The translations under genes and the position numbers were made by a program. From the NCBI GenBank assembly GCA_022760435.1, contig JALEFY010000029.1, positions 124,001 through 188,000 on the forward strand: DNA of 64,000 nt. The letters run 5' to 3'. The notes beneath the pieces were generated by a model that was not told the origin of the DNA, did no database searches, and was given only the letters and a program-made list of their open reading frames with translations. Shown piece by piece: positions 12,159 through 21,050 of the stretch. The stretch comes from Neomegalonema sp. GTDB taxonomy: Bacteria; Pseudomonadota; Alphaproteobacteria; Rhodobacterales; Rhodobacteraceae. Numbering within the stretch: position 1 is the first letter of the stretch; each line of letters starts with the position of its first letter.

Positions 12159-13274
12159 ATGACTGATGCGATTTCGGCTCGAATTCCAGTGACGATTCTG
12201 ACTGGATTTCTGGGTGCTGGGAAAACAAGCCTCCTCAAACAGATTTTGCGAGACCCGCGCTTCGCCGATAGCGCTGTGATCATCAATGAATTCGGCGAAA
12301 TCGCACTCGATCACGAGTTGGTCGAGAGCGCCGACGAACAGATCCTCGAGACCACCGCGGGCTGCCTGTGCTGCACCGTTCAGGGTGATGTGCGCCGGAC
12401 GGTTTTGGGACTGATTGAGCGCATGCGCAGCGGTGCGTTGCGCCCCTTCTCACGGTTGGTGATCGAGACCACCGGGCTCGCCGATCCGGCGCCGGTCCTG
12501 CACGGATTCATGAACGATGCAACGATTCAACAGCGCGTCGCGCTGAACGGCATCCTGACGGTGGTTGATTGCGTGAACGCTGAAGCGACACTCGACCGGT
12601 TTGAGGAGGCAAGGCGGCAGGTTGCCTGCGCCGATATGCTCCTGCTGTCGAAAAGCGATCTGGCCGTAGACCCGGCATCGCTGCGCGATCTGCAAGCTCT
12701 GCGCACGCGCCTGCACCGCATTAATCCGACAGCGCAAATGATGGATCTGGACAAGGACGATCTGGATCCACTGGCGCTGTTCTCGATTGCAGCCCATGAT
12801 GCGCAGGGCGACGCCCCTAATGTTGTCGATTGGCTACGCTTTGAGCATGGTGAAGGGCACGGCGCGGGCGCTCATGCGGGGCACGAACATGCCCACCGGC
12901 ACGCGCATTCTCACACGCATGATGTCAATCGCCACGGCGATGATATCCAAGCGCATTGTATTGCCTTTGAACTGCCCTTGGGTCCGAAGGGTTTCTGGAA
13001 CGCGCTTGATCGACTCAGGGCCTTTCAAGGCCAGAACCTACTGCGCCTCAAGGGCTTGGTGGCACTCAATGACGCCCCGGATGAGCCGATCCTGCTGCAT
13101 GGCGTTCAGCACGTGTTCAACCCGCCCGCGCGCCTCGAAGCCTGGCCCTCGCCGGACAAACGCACGCGCATTGTTGTGATCACCAAAGCTGTGCCACGGG
13201 AGGAAATCGAGGGCATCTTCGCACCGCTGCAATCGGATGGCACTGCGAGCAGCCAAGAGCAGATGGCACCTTAA
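12159..13274 (+). CDS. CobW/COG0523 zinc-type GTPase metallochaperone (ZigA/YciC-like)
   Basis: A 371-residue GTPase that would load zinc into client proteins when zinc is scarce. The Walker A loop GFLGAGKTS lies at 16-24, the metal-binding CxCC motif GCLCC at 68-72, the switch/Walker B region near VIETTGLADPAPV, and the guanine specificity motif appears as SKSD. A His-rich stretch of about 30 residues (near 230-262, with HEHAHRHAHSHTHD) separates the GTPase from the C-terminal CobW domain, as in zinc chaperones and storage loops. Pairing with a DUF1826 gene and an upstream Zur-like site argue for zinc and against cobalamin synthesis. It may rescue zinc enzymes, but no client is visible in this window. 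Confidence 0.92.
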   Translation: MTDAISARIPVTILTGFLGAGKTSLLKQILRDPRFADSAVIINEFGEIALDHELVESADEQILETTAGCLCCTVQGDVRRTVLGLIERMRSGALRPFSRLVIETTGLADPAPVLHGFMNDATIQQRVALNGILTVVDCVNAEATLDRFEEARRQVACADMLLLSKSDLAVDPASLRDLQALRTRLHRINPTAQMMDLDKDDLDPLALFSIAAHDAQGDAPNVVDWLRFEHGEGHGAGAHAGHEHAHRHAHSHTHDVNRHGDDIQAHCIAFELPLGPKGFWNALDRLRAFQGQNLLRLKGLVALNDAPDEPILLHGVQHVFNPPARLEAWPSPDKRTRIVVITKAVPREEIEGIFAPLQSDGTASSQEQMAP

Positions 13275-13304
13275 GCTCAGGCTGCCGCCATGCGCTGGAA
13301 CACG

Positions 13305-13337
13305 AAAAAGCCCCGGCAATGCCGGGGCTTTCTTCTT
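13305..13337. terminator. Bidirectional rho-independent terminator
   Basis: GCCCCGGC-AAT-GCCGGGGC forms a perfect hairpin flanked by A/T runs on both sides, serving the zinc GTPase operon on the plus strand and the Bax inhibitor-1 gene on the minus strand, whose stop codons face each other. Confidence 0.9.
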
Positions 13338-13355
13338 TTCGCGGATCCGCTTCGA

Positions 13356-14105
13356 TCAATCGTCGCTCGCGCCCATGAACTGGAGCAGGAACATGAACAT
13401 GTTGATGAAGTCCAGATACAAGCTCAGTGCGCCCATGATCGCACCTTTCTCGAGATACTCGGCACCGGCCGGGCCAGCATGCGCTGCTTCGAGATAGGTA
13501 TTCTTGATCTGCTGGGTGTCATAGGCGGTCAGCGCCGCGAAAACCAGCACACCGATGGCCGAGATCGCAAATTGCAGGCCGCTCGACTGGACGAAGATGT
13601 TGAGGATCGAGACCACGATCAGGCCGATCACGGCCATCATCGCGAACCGACCGATTGCCGAGAGGTCCGATTTGGTGGTGTAGCCGTAGATGCTCAGCGC
13701 GAGGAAGGCCACCGAGGTCGCGAGGAAGGTGGTGACGATCGAGCCGAGATTGAAAACCACGAAGATCCAGGAGATCGAGATGCCCATCACCACGGCGAAG
13801 CCGTAGAACATCAGCTGCGCGGTCGCGGCGCTCACCCGGTTCGCCATTGCGCCGAACAGCAGCGCAAAGCCGAGCGGTGCAAACATCAGAACCCATTTGA
13901 GCGGCGAGCGGAAAAGGGTGTCCACGAGCTGTGGATCGTTGTTCATGACCGCACCCAGCGCGTAGGACGCGCCGGCGGTAATGACCATGGCCACGGCCAT
14001 CAGCATGTAGACTTTGCCCATATAGGCGCGCAGCCCTTCGTCGATGTTCGAGACACCGGCGCGGGAGCGTGCGACGCTAGGCTGGAAATCAACCATTTTG
14101 TTCAC
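13356..14105 (-). CDS. Bax inhibitor-1 / YccA family membrane protein
   Basis: A 249-residue inner-membrane protein with seven predicted helices. A short N-terminal cytoplasmic segment (SVARSRAGVSNIDEGLRAYM) leads to the first helix near residue 35; the later family features are YGFAVVMGISISWIFVVF and the C-terminal LYLDFINMFMFLLQFMGAS, typical of the BI-1/YbhL-like family. Members act as pH-gated calcium leak channels (BsYetJ) or bind FtsH (YccA); which applies here is unknown. A shared terminator lies 20 bases downstream, and the gene appears to be transcribed alone. Confidence 0.93.
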   Translation of the reverse strand: MNKMVDFQPSVARSRAGVSNIDEGLRAYMGKVYMLMAVAMVITAGASYALGAVMNNDPQLVDTLFRSPLKWVLMFAPLGFALLFGAMANRVSAATAQLMFYGFAVVMGISISWIFVVFNLGSIVTTFLATSVAFLALSIYGYTTKSDLSAIGRFAMMAVIGLIVVSILNIFVQSSGLQFAISAIGVLVFAALTAYDTQQIKNTYLEAAHAGPAGAEYLEKGAIMGALSLYLDFINMFMFLLQFMGASDD

Positions 14106-14220
14106 CCTCTTGTTGTCACGTCGGCGGATAGACCGCTTCAGCGTGGATATTGGGATGGCCTGGAAACATTCAAGAGCGAAAACGCACGAACATCCCCCTG
14201 CCGCTTTTGAAAATCGGCAA

Positions 14221-14242
14221 CGTGCGACGGGGCTGTCGCACG
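14221..14242. terminator. Perfect hairpin after the FtsX-type permease gene
   Basis: CGTGCGAC and GTCGCACG pair perfectly over 8 bases around GGGGCT, 66 bases beyond the permease stop and about 115 bases upstream of the Bax inhibitor-1 start. There is no T run, so it may be a terminator or a leader structure. Confidence 0.4.
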
Positions 14243-14307
14243 CCTCTCCGATGTTTTATCGCACAATGGCGCCGAGCTTAACAAAAAAGCCCGCCCCGCC
14301 CTGCGAT

Positions 14308-16866
14308 TTACTCGCGTGCCCGCAGCACTCTGGCAGGTCGGGCTGAAAGCGGGCCTAACGCGAACAGCGCTCCGGTCAGGATCGTCGCCAGAATGCCGCC
14401 CAGGATCACCCAGAGCGCTGTGAACAGGTCAAACCGGAAATCTGCCTCGAAGACGAAAGTCACGACCGCCCAGGCGCCCAGGGTCCCGGTCAGCAGAGCG
14501 ACAATTGCTGCGGCGAGCCCCATCAGCAGCGCCCGCAGGCTCATGGCTCCGAGGACACCGGCCCGGGTCGCGCCGAGCGTCTTGAGAATTGCCGCGTCCT
14601 GGATCTGCCGCCGCTGCCCGGCGGCTGCGGCGCCGATCAACACCACCAGCCCGGTGATCAGGGTCGCCAGCGCCCCGACCCGCGCCGCCGTTGCGACATC
14701 ACGCAGGATCGAAGCGAAGGTCTTGATCGCGTCCTCGACCCGGATTGCGCTCACAGCTGGAAAGGCGCTGGCAATGGCGCGCATATAAGTGCCGGGCGCA
14801 GGCTCCTCGCCATAAAGGGTCGCCAGATGCACATGCGGCGCGCCCCTCAGAGTGCCGGGAGTGTAGATCATCAGGAAGTTGATCCCGCCCTCGCGAAACT
14901 CGACCTTGCGAAAATTCGCCACCCGTGCGGTGACATCGCGCCCGAGAATATTGACGGTGATCTCATCACCGAGCGAGAGGCCGATGCCCCTGCCCTGCTC
15001 CTCACCAAATGAGACGAGCGGCGGGCCCTCATAGCCCTCTTCCCACCATTCACCCTCGACCAGCTCGGCACCATCGGGCAAAGCGGCGGCGTAGGAGACA
15101 CCGCGATCTCCGCGCAGCACCCAACCAAAGCCGGGCTCAACATGACCGCCTTTACGCCAATCAGCGATGCTCTGGCCATTAATGCGGGTGATAATCCCGC
15201 GCAGCATCGGCGCGGTCTCCAGCCGCTCGACCCCGGGCTGCTGCTCGGCCTGCGCGACAAAGTGCGGCAGATCGGCATTCTGGATATCGAGGAAGAAATA
15301 GCTCGGCGCCTTTTCCGGCAGGGTCTGGGTGATCGCGCTGCGCAGGTTGTAATCGATGAGCCCGATCGCAGTGAGCACCGACAGGCCGAGCCCGAGCGCG
15401 AGGATGGTCCCGCGCGCCTCACCGGAGGGGCCGCCCAGCGAGGAGAGCGCGAGGCGCATCGGCAGGGACACGCGGCCGAGCCGCGTTCGGGCGAGCATCC
15501 GCGACAGGGCCGCCACCGCCCAGGCCGCCAGACGCAGCAGGATCAGCGCACCAGCGACCCCGACCACGAACCAGCCCGCCAGATCCGGCTGACGGGTAAA
15601 AAAGATCGCTGCCATCGCCAGACCGCCCGCCAGTGCCGCAATCGCGAGCAACCAGGTCGGGCTTGGCAACGCAGATTGCGGGGCGACGAGATCGCGAAAG
15701 AGCCCCGCCGCCCGCACCCGCTGCGCCCGCGCCAGGGGCCAGAGCGCAAAGGCGAAGGCGGTAAGCCCGCCATAGACCGCCGCTTGCAACAGGGGCTCGG
15801 GGTAAAAGCCAAAAGAGGTCGGCACCGGCAGGCTCTGCGCCAATAGCGGTGCGAAGGCGATCGGGATCAGCGCGCCGAGCAAAACGCCGCCGAGCACGCC
15901 GATCCCGGTGAGTACCGCAATCTGTAACAGATAGGTGAGCATCACCACGCGCCCGCTGGCACCGATGGTCTTGAGCGTGGCGATGGTGTCGGTCTTGCGC
16001 TCGAGATAGGCGCGGATCGAGGCACCGACCCCGACCCCGCCAACCGCCAGCGCCGCCAAGCCGACAAGGGTCAAGAATGCGCCAAGACGGCGCACGAACC
16101 GCCGCACCCCGGGCGCGCCATTGCGCTTGTCACGCCAGCGCCAGCCAGCATCGGCATATTGACGCGTCCAGCGCTTTTGCAAGGCGTCCAGATCGGTGCC
16201 TTCGGGCAGGGCAATCCGGTATTCTGTCTCATAGAGCGTGCCCGGCTGCACCAGGCCAGTGCGCGGCAAATCCCTCGAGGAAAACAAAAAGCGCGGACCG
16301 AACTGAAATCCGCCCGCCGCCCGGTCGGGCTCTTGCGCAATGGCGGCGCGGATCTCGAAGATCTGATCGCCGAACTTGACCTGATCGCCCGGCACCAGCC
16401 CGAGACGAGTGAGCAGCGCGGTTTCCGCGACGGCGCCGGGGGTGCCGTCTTGCGCCGGGGCCAGCGCTGCGCTCAGGCTCATGGGCGGCTCGAGCACGAT
16501 TTGCCCATAAAGCGGATAGGCGGCATCGACGGCCTTGGCCTGCACCAGCGCGGTCTCTCCCGCTTCGGTGCGGGTCATGCCGCGAAAATCGACGACCTCC
16601 GAAACCTGGCCGACCGAAGCCATCTGCGCCCGCTCCTCGTCGGAAGCAAAGCGGTAGGTCAGATCGATCTGGGCATCACCGCCGAGCAAGCTGGCGCCTT
16701 CACGCGCGAGACCGGCCTCGATTGCAGCGACCACCGAGCCAACCCCGGCAATGCCGGCAACGCCGAGGATCAGACAGGCGAGAAATACCCGAAAGCTCGC
16801 GAGCCCGCCGCGCAGTTCGCGCCGGGCAAAACGGCTGGCCAGCGAAAGATCGGAAAAGAGGCTCAT
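14308..16866 (-). CDS. ABC transporter permease, FtsX/MacB type (YbbP-like)
   Basis: An 852-residue inner-membrane permease with two FtsX domains, ten predicted helices in all. The N-terminus SLASRFARRELRGGLASFRV enters helix 1 near residue 30; a periplasmic domain follows (about 50-250), then three helices of the first FtsX domain, a middle block of four helices, a second periplasmic region and a C-terminal FtsX domain ending ARPARVLRARE. This layout matches YbbP, which with the ATPase YbbA and esterase TesA forms a widely conserved cluster. The start overlaps the end of the ATPase gene by 4 bases, so the two are translationally coupled. The transported material is unknown; lipid or lipoprotein handling is a common guess. 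Confidence 0.92.
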   Translation of the reverse strand: MSLFSDLSLASRFARRELRGGLASFRVFLACLILGVAGIAGVGSVVAAIEAGLAREGASLLGGDAQIDLTYRFASDEERAQMASVGQVSEVVDFRGMTRTEAGETALVQAKAVDAAYPLYGQIVLEPPMSLSAALAPAQDGTPGAVAETALLTRLGLVPGDQVKFGDQIFEIRAAIAQEPDRAAGGFQFGPRFLFSSRDLPRTGLVQPGTLYETEYRIALPEGTDLDALQKRWTRQYADAGWRWRDKRNGAPGVRRFVRRLGAFLTLVGLAALAVGGVGVGASIRAYLERKTDTIATLKTIGASGRVVMLTYLLQIAVLTGIGVLGGVLLGALIPIAFAPLLAQSLPVPTSFGFYPEPLLQAAVYGGLTAFAFALWPLARAQRVRAAGLFRDLVAPQSALPSPTWLLAIAALAGGLAMAAIFFTRQPDLAGWFVVGVAGALILLRLAAWAVAALSRMLARTRLGRVSLPMRLALSSLGGPSGEARGTILALGLGLSVLTAIGLIDYNLRSAITQTLPEKAPSYFFLDIQNADLPHFVAQAEQQPGVERLETAPMLRGIITRINGQSIADWRKGGHVEPGFGWVLRGDRGVSYAAALPDGAELVEGEWWEEGYEGPPLVSFGEEQGRGIGLSLGDEITVNILGRDVTARVANFRKVEFREGGINFLMIYTPGTLRGAPHVHLATLYGEEPAPGTYMRAIASAFPAVSAIRVEDAIKTFASILRDVATAARVGALATLITGLVVLIGAAAAGQRRQIQDAAILKTLGATRAGVLGAMSLRALLMGLAAAIVALLTGTLGAWAVVTFVFEADFRFDLFTALWVILGGILATILTGALFALGPLSARPARVLRARE

Positions 16867-17615
16867 TGCGCCGCGACCTTCTTGCCGCCTGCCCGCTCGC
16901 TGTCGGCCTGCTCGCTTTTGGCCTGCTCGCTCTGCACCAGTCGCCCATCGGCGACCCGGATCACCCGCGCACAGCGCGCGGCCAGCGCATTGTCATGGGT
17001 GACCAGGATCAATGTGGTGCCAAAGCGCGTATGCAGCCCGAAGATCAGATCCATGATCGCGGCGCCAGTGCTGCCATCGAGATTGCCGGTCGGCTCATCG
17101 GCGAGAAGGATTTGCGGGCGCGGGGCTGCGGCGCGTGCGATGGCAACCCGCTGTTGCTCGCCCCCCGACAATTGCGCCGGATAGTGATCGAGCCGAGCAC
17201 CAAGCCCAACGCCGCGCAGCTCCTCGGCGGCCTTGTCGAATGCATCCCGATCACGTGCCAGCTCCAGCGGCGCGGCGACGTTCTCGAGTGCGGTCATGGT
17301 CGGGATCAGATGAAAGGACTGGAACACCACCCCCATATGCGCGCGGCGAAACCGGGCCAGTGCGTCCTCGTTCATCGCGGTGAGATCCTCCCCGAGCGCC
17401 CGCACCGAACCGCCGGTGGCGCGCTCGAGCCCGCCCATCAGCATCAGCAGGGAGGATTTTCCCGACCCGGAGGGGCCAACAATGCCCACAGTTTCGCCCG
17501 GATCAATCGTGAGGGATATGCCGCGTAGAATATCCACCTTGCCCGCCCTACTTGACAGGGAAAGCGCGGCGCCCTGCATTTCGATCGCTGCCAAAGCTTG
17601 CTCAGGAGTTGCCAT
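16863..17615 (-). CDS. ABC transporter ATP-binding protein (YbbA/LolD-like)
   Basis: A 250-residue ATPase partner of the adjacent permease. Starting at the ATG at 17615 (AAGGGCAGC upstream), it shows Walker A GPSGSGKSS, the Q-loop in GVVFQSFHLIPTM, signature LSGGEQQR, Walker B ILLADEPTGNLD and the H-loop LVTHD. The GNLDGSTG block and overall length fit the LolD/MacB/YbbA subclass. The C-terminus carries the repeat QSEQAKSEQADSERAG, an unusual charged tail. The frame stays open upstream across the start of the divergent esterase gene, but that extension has no family similarity. It reads 4 bases into the permease gene. Confidence 0.93.
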   Translation of the reverse strand: MATPEQALAAIEMQGAALSLSSRAGKVDILRGISLTIDPGETVGIVGPSGSGKSSLLMLMGGLERATGGSVRALGEDLTAMNEDALARFRRAHMGVVFQSFHLIPTMTALENVAAPLELARDRDAFDKAAEELRGVGLGARLDHYPAQLSGGEQQRVAIARAAAPRPQILLADEPTGNLDGSTGAAIMDLIFGLHTRFGTTLILVTHDNALAARCARVIRVADGRLVQSEQAKSEQADSERAGGKKVAAQ

Positions 17616-18342
17616 GCTGCCCTTGTCCTTTTGCGCATCTGCGAAGCGTGCCTCTATCCTCACCGCATGTGCGGCTTGTCTACGGCAGGTCAACCGCCGA
17701 GCTGTGCAGTTTGCGGTTATTTTCGCGACCCTGTGGATGATCGGGGCCAGTGCCGCGCGGGCGGAGTCGCAAAAGCCGATCACCGTGCTCATGTATGGCG
17801 ACAGCCTGATTGCGGGCTACGGGCTGCTCAAGGCCGATGGGCTGGTGATGCGGCTGGAGGATTGGCTCAAGGACCAGGGGCTCGCGGTGCGGCTGATCAA
17901 TGCCGGGGTCTCGGGCGATACCACCTCGGCAGGGCGCGCGCGGCTGGACTGGACGACCCCGCCCGATGCGGATGCGGTTCTGCTCGAGCTCGGTGCCAAT
18001 GATGCGCTGCGCGGGATCGAGCCGGAGATCGCGCGCGACAATCTCGACGCGATGATCACCGCCTTCAAGGGCAAGGGGCTGGCGGTGATGCTGGCTGGCA
18101 TGTATGCGCCGCGCAACTGGGGCTCCGAGTATGCGGCCGCGTTCGATGCCATGTACCCTGAGTTGGCCGCAAAGCACGAAGTGCCGCTTTACCCGTTCTT
18201 TCTCGAAGGCGTGGCCGGGGAGCGCGCATTGAACCAGTCGGACGGCATCCACCCCAACAAGGCTGGCGTCGGGGTGCTGGTCGAAAGGCTCGGCCCGGTG
18301 CTGCTCAACTGGTTGCGCGAGGTCCAGGCCTCCTCGTCCTGA
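17614..18342 (+). CDS. tesA: Arylesterase / acyl-CoA thioesterase I-like SGNH hydrolase
   Basis: A periplasmic SGNH-fold esterase of 242 residues from the ATG at 17614, or 212 from the GTG at 17704. The latter gives a shorter signal peptide (QFAVIFATLWMIGASAARA) and avoids the start codon overlapping that of the divergent ATPase, so the true start is open. Catalytic blocks are VLMYGDSLIAGYG (Ser), GVSGDTTSAGR (Gly), LELGANDALRG (Asn) and DGIHPNKAGV (Asp and His). Homologues hydrolyse aryl esters, acyl-CoA and lysophospholipids. The divergent pairing with a YbbA/YbbP-type ABC exporter is conserved across proteobacteria and suggests a joint role in envelope lipid turnover. Confidence 0.9.
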   Translation: MLPLSFCASAKRASILTACAACLRQVNRRAVQFAVIFATLWMIGASAARAESQKPITVLMYGDSLIAGYGLLKADGLVMRLEDWLKDQGLAVRLINAGVSGDTTSAGRARLDWTTPPDADAVLLELGANDALRGIEPEIARDNLDAMITAFKGKGLAVMLAGMYAPRNWGSEYAAAFDAMYPELAAKHEVPLYPFFLEGVAGERALNQSDGIHPNKAGVGVLVERLGPVLLNWLREVQASSS

Positions 18343-18456
18343 GCTTCCAAAAGCGCATCAAACGCCGGGCGATGTACGCAAGATCACGCGCAAATGCCCC
18401 AAGGATCGTTTACCCGACGGCATCAACGCCAGCACTTCATCTAAAAGGAAACGGCC

Positions 18457-20268
18457 ATGCCCTACCTTCCGCAAGCAGATGCCATCATCCGCTCGCTCTC
18501 CCTACAGGCTGGAGAGCTCGAGAGCATCGACCCCTCTTTGTCGATCTCCGGCTATTTCCGGCCGCAAGTCGATTGGTCTGATTTTTCAAGTTTTTTCGGC
18601 TTTGGCGATAGTCTGGTTGATAGCGGAATAGCGGGCGGGATCGCTGATCTGGCCAATGATGGGTTGAGTGACAATATCGACAGCCCGACCCGTGAGGCGC
18701 TCGGCTATGTAGAGAATCGCTTCACCAACGGGCCGAACTATTTCGACCAGATCCATGCGGAAATTACCGGCCTGCCGGTCTATGAGTTCCCGACCACCCT
18801 GAATGTGATCGGCGAGCTCGGGGAGAGTTTCAGCTTGCCCGACTATGCCGAGCAAGGGGTCAATTTTGCGATCGGCGGCTCGACCGCTCGCAGCAGCGGC
18901 GGCGAGGATATTGCTGCGGCGATCGATAGCCCCATCCGCATCGTGCCCGATCTTGCCAACCAGATCGAAACCTTCAAGCTCGGCCTGGATGGCGCATCCT
19001 TCCTCGATGGCCCGTTGCAGATCATCGATGACTGGTTCGGCGTTGATTCGGTCCTGCCGACTTTGTCTAGCTCCGCGATGGCCGGGATCAATTTCGGCGG
19101 CAATGACCTTTTCAACTTTCTCGATGAGAACCCGGATCTGGTCATCACGGATCAGGAGATCGAAGCCTTCACCGCGTCCTATGTTGATGCCTATCGCTCC
19201 GGGATCGATGAATTGATCGATGCCGGCATGCGGAACTTTCTCATTGCCGGTGTGCCCAATGTTGGCCTGTCCCCGAATACGGTCTTCGACTATTTCGGCG
19301 GCGATCTGCGTGCGGCGGTCGATTTTGTCGCCCCGTTGGTCGAGCAAACCAATGAGGCGCTCTACTCGGTACTGACCGAGTTTTCGCAGCAATATCCCAG
19401 CGTCGATTTCTACTTCTTCGCGCCGGACATCGCGATGGTGCTCGATGATCCGGAGGCATTCGGCTTTGATCCGGATCTGCTGACCACGCCCTTCACCGAT
19501 GATTTTCAGGATCCGACGGTCGAGGTCACCTTTGCCGATATCGGGCGCTACGCATTCATGGATGATTTTCATCCGACCCTTGCCGGGCAGGAGCTCTTGT
19601 TCGATCAGGCCGCCGCGGCGCAGCATGTCGGCAATGATTTCGACAGTTTCGCCAATGGCTCGCTGGGCTCGGATACTTTGCTTGGCACGGCGGGGCGCGA
19701 TCTGCTCAATGGTCTGGCGGGCGATGACATTCTCAGTGGCGGCGATGGCGGTGACGTGCTTGGCGGCGGCGCGGGTGATGACACTCTGACTGGAGGCGCC
19801 GGGACAGACTTGATCGTCGCGGGCAATGGCAGGGACATCCTGAAGGGCGGGACCGGCGATGATGCTCTGGTCGCCAATGGCGGCAACGACATCCTGTTCG
19901 GCGGGCTGGGTGATGACACGCTGGCGGGCGGGATTGGGCTCGATCAGCTCTTTGGCCAGGCCGGGGATGATGTGCTCGATGGCGGCGCGGGAAGCGATCG
20001 CCTGACCGGCGGCGCCGGGGCTGACCGCTTCGTTTTCCGCGCGCAAGCCACAGCGCAACGCGATACCGTCGTCGATTTCGACGCGCAGGTGGACATCCTT
20101 GACTTCAGCCAGTTCTCGGAGAGCTTTACCGCCGACACCCTGTCCGAAGTGCTGGCCAATGCCCAGGATCTCGCCGCAGGCGCGTTGCTCGATTTCGGAG
20201 ACGGCCAGCGGCTGCTCCTCGCCGGGTATAGCGCCAGCGAAATTGATGAAGACTGGTTTGTCTTCTAG
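18457..20268 (+). CDS. GDSL/SGNH lipase-esterase with RTX calcium-binding repeats
   Basis: A 603-residue exoprotein. The N-terminal SGNH hydrolase (about 45-390) has FFGFGDSLVDSG with the serine near residue 52, an INFGGNDLFNF block for the Asn, and DDFHPTLAGQE near 370 for the Asp-His pair; it resembles the phospholipase/lecithinase group. Residues about 401-527 hold RTX nonapeptides of the form GGxGxDxLx. The last 70 residues (VVDFDAQVDILDFSQF onward, ending DWFVF) look like the type I secretion region of RTX exoproteins. No signal peptide is visible, so export through a type I system is inferred, but no HlyB/HlyD/TolC genes lie in the window. An AAAGGAAACG site precedes the ATG. Confidence 0.9.
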   Translation: MPYLPQADAIIRSLSLQAGELESIDPSLSISGYFRPQVDWSDFSSFFGFGDSLVDSGIAGGIADLANDGLSDNIDSPTREALGYVENRFTNGPNYFDQIHAEITGLPVYEFPTTLNVIGELGESFSLPDYAEQGVNFAIGGSTARSSGGEDIAAAIDSPIRIVPDLANQIETFKLGLDGASFLDGPLQIIDDWFGVDSVLPTLSSSAMAGINFGGNDLFNFLDENPDLVITDQEIEAFTASYVDAYRSGIDELIDAGMRNFLIAGVPNVGLSPNTVFDYFGGDLRAAVDFVAPLVEQTNEALYSVLTEFSQQYPSVDFYFFAPDIAMVLDDPEAFGFDPDLLTTPFTDDFQDPTVEVTFADIGRYAFMDDFHPTLAGQELLFDQAAAAQHVGNDFDSFANGSLGSDTLLGTAGRDLLNGLAGDDILSGGDGGDVLGGGAGDDTLTGGAGTDLIVAGNGRDILKGGTGDDALVANGGNDILFGGLGDDTLAGGIGLDQLFGQAGDDVLDGGAGSDRLTGGAGADRFVFRAQATAQRDTVVDFDAQVDILDFSQFSESFTADTLSEVLANAQDLAAGALLDFGDGQRLLLAGYSASEIDEDWFVF

Positions 20269-20276
20269 AGCATCAC

Positions 20277-21050
20277 TCAGAGCCCGATCAGCTCGCGCAG
20301 CCGGTCGGCGATCAGCGCCAGATCGCGATCACTGCTCATGCGGTGGTCGGCGTCCTTGACGAAGATGAGCTGCGCATCGGGCGATTGCATGTGCTCGAGC
20401 AGTCGCAGGCCGACCGAGGGCGCGACATCGGCATCGGCGGTGCCATGCAGCAGACGCACCGGACAATCGAAAACAAGCGGACTGCGCAACACCAACTGGT
20501 TGCGCCCGTCCTCGATCAACCGCCGAGTGAGCACCAGCGGCTCGCCATACTCGCTCGGGATCTCGATCTGACCTTTATCTGCCATCTGTGCCCGCTGCGC
20601 TGCGCTCATGCCGGACCACATCGAATCTTCAGTGAAATCGGGGGCGGCGGCGATGCCGACAAAACCGGCGATGCGCGCGCCCATCGCGCGGGTGACAAGG
20701 CAGGAGATCCAGCCGCCCATTGAGCTTCCGACCAGAATCAGCTTGCCGGTGGTCAGCGCATCGAGCGCTTCGATCGCATCGCTGGCCCAATCGCCGATGC
20801 AGCCATCCTCGAACCGCCCCGATGATTGGCCATGGCCGCTGTAATCGAAGCGCAAGAACCCGAGGCCATTCTCTTGCGCCCATTGCTGGAGAAAAACCGC
20901 CTTGGTGCCGGTCATGTCCGAGCGAAACCCGCCTAAAAAAACCACAGTCGGCCGCGCATTGCCCGTCCCGGACGCTTCGAGCTTGTGATATGCAATCCTG
21001 CGGTTATTGGGCAGGTCGAGATAGCGCGGCTCGGCATGGGATTGGGACAT
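20277..21050 (-). CDS. Alpha/beta hydrolase
   Basis: A 257-residue cytoplasmic alpha/beta-hydrolase fold enzyme. The nucleophile elbow is GSSMGG (GxSxG type), the oxyanion strand region is VVFLGGFRSDMTGTK, and the C-terminal catalytic Asp and His are likely in HGTADADVAPS and DADHRMSSD. The FDYSGHGQSSGRF segment fits the BD-FAE/palmitoyl-thioesterase-like (ABHD10-type) group, in which members hydrolyse thioesters or carboxyl esters. The ATG at 21050 is chosen because it follows ACGGAGCG at good spacing; a longer frame exists upstream but overlaps the divergent gene. Substrate unknown. Confidence 0.88.
   Translation of the reverse strand: MSQSHAEPRYLDLPNNRRIAYHKLEASGTGNARPTVVFLGGFRSDMTGTKAVFLQQWAQENGLGFLRFDYSGHGQSSGRFEDGCIGDWASDAIEALDALTTGKLILVGSSMGGWISCLVTRAMGARIAGFVGIAAAPDFTEDSMWSGMSAAQRAQMADKGQIEIPSEYGEPLVLTRRLIEDGRNQLVLRSPLVFDCPVRLLHGTADADVAPSVGLRLLEHMQSPDAQLIFVKDADHRMSSDRDLALIADRLRELIGL

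Noticed and set aside
12159..13274. Cobalamin biosynthesis CobW
   Set aside because: No cobalamin genes are adjacent; the CxCC motif, His-rich loop, DUF1826 neighbour and Zur-like site indicate a zinc GTPase.
18586..20058. Minus-strand frame of 490 codons opposite the GDSL-RTX gene
   Set aside because: Its repeats are the complement of RTX codons and it has no start signal or homology.
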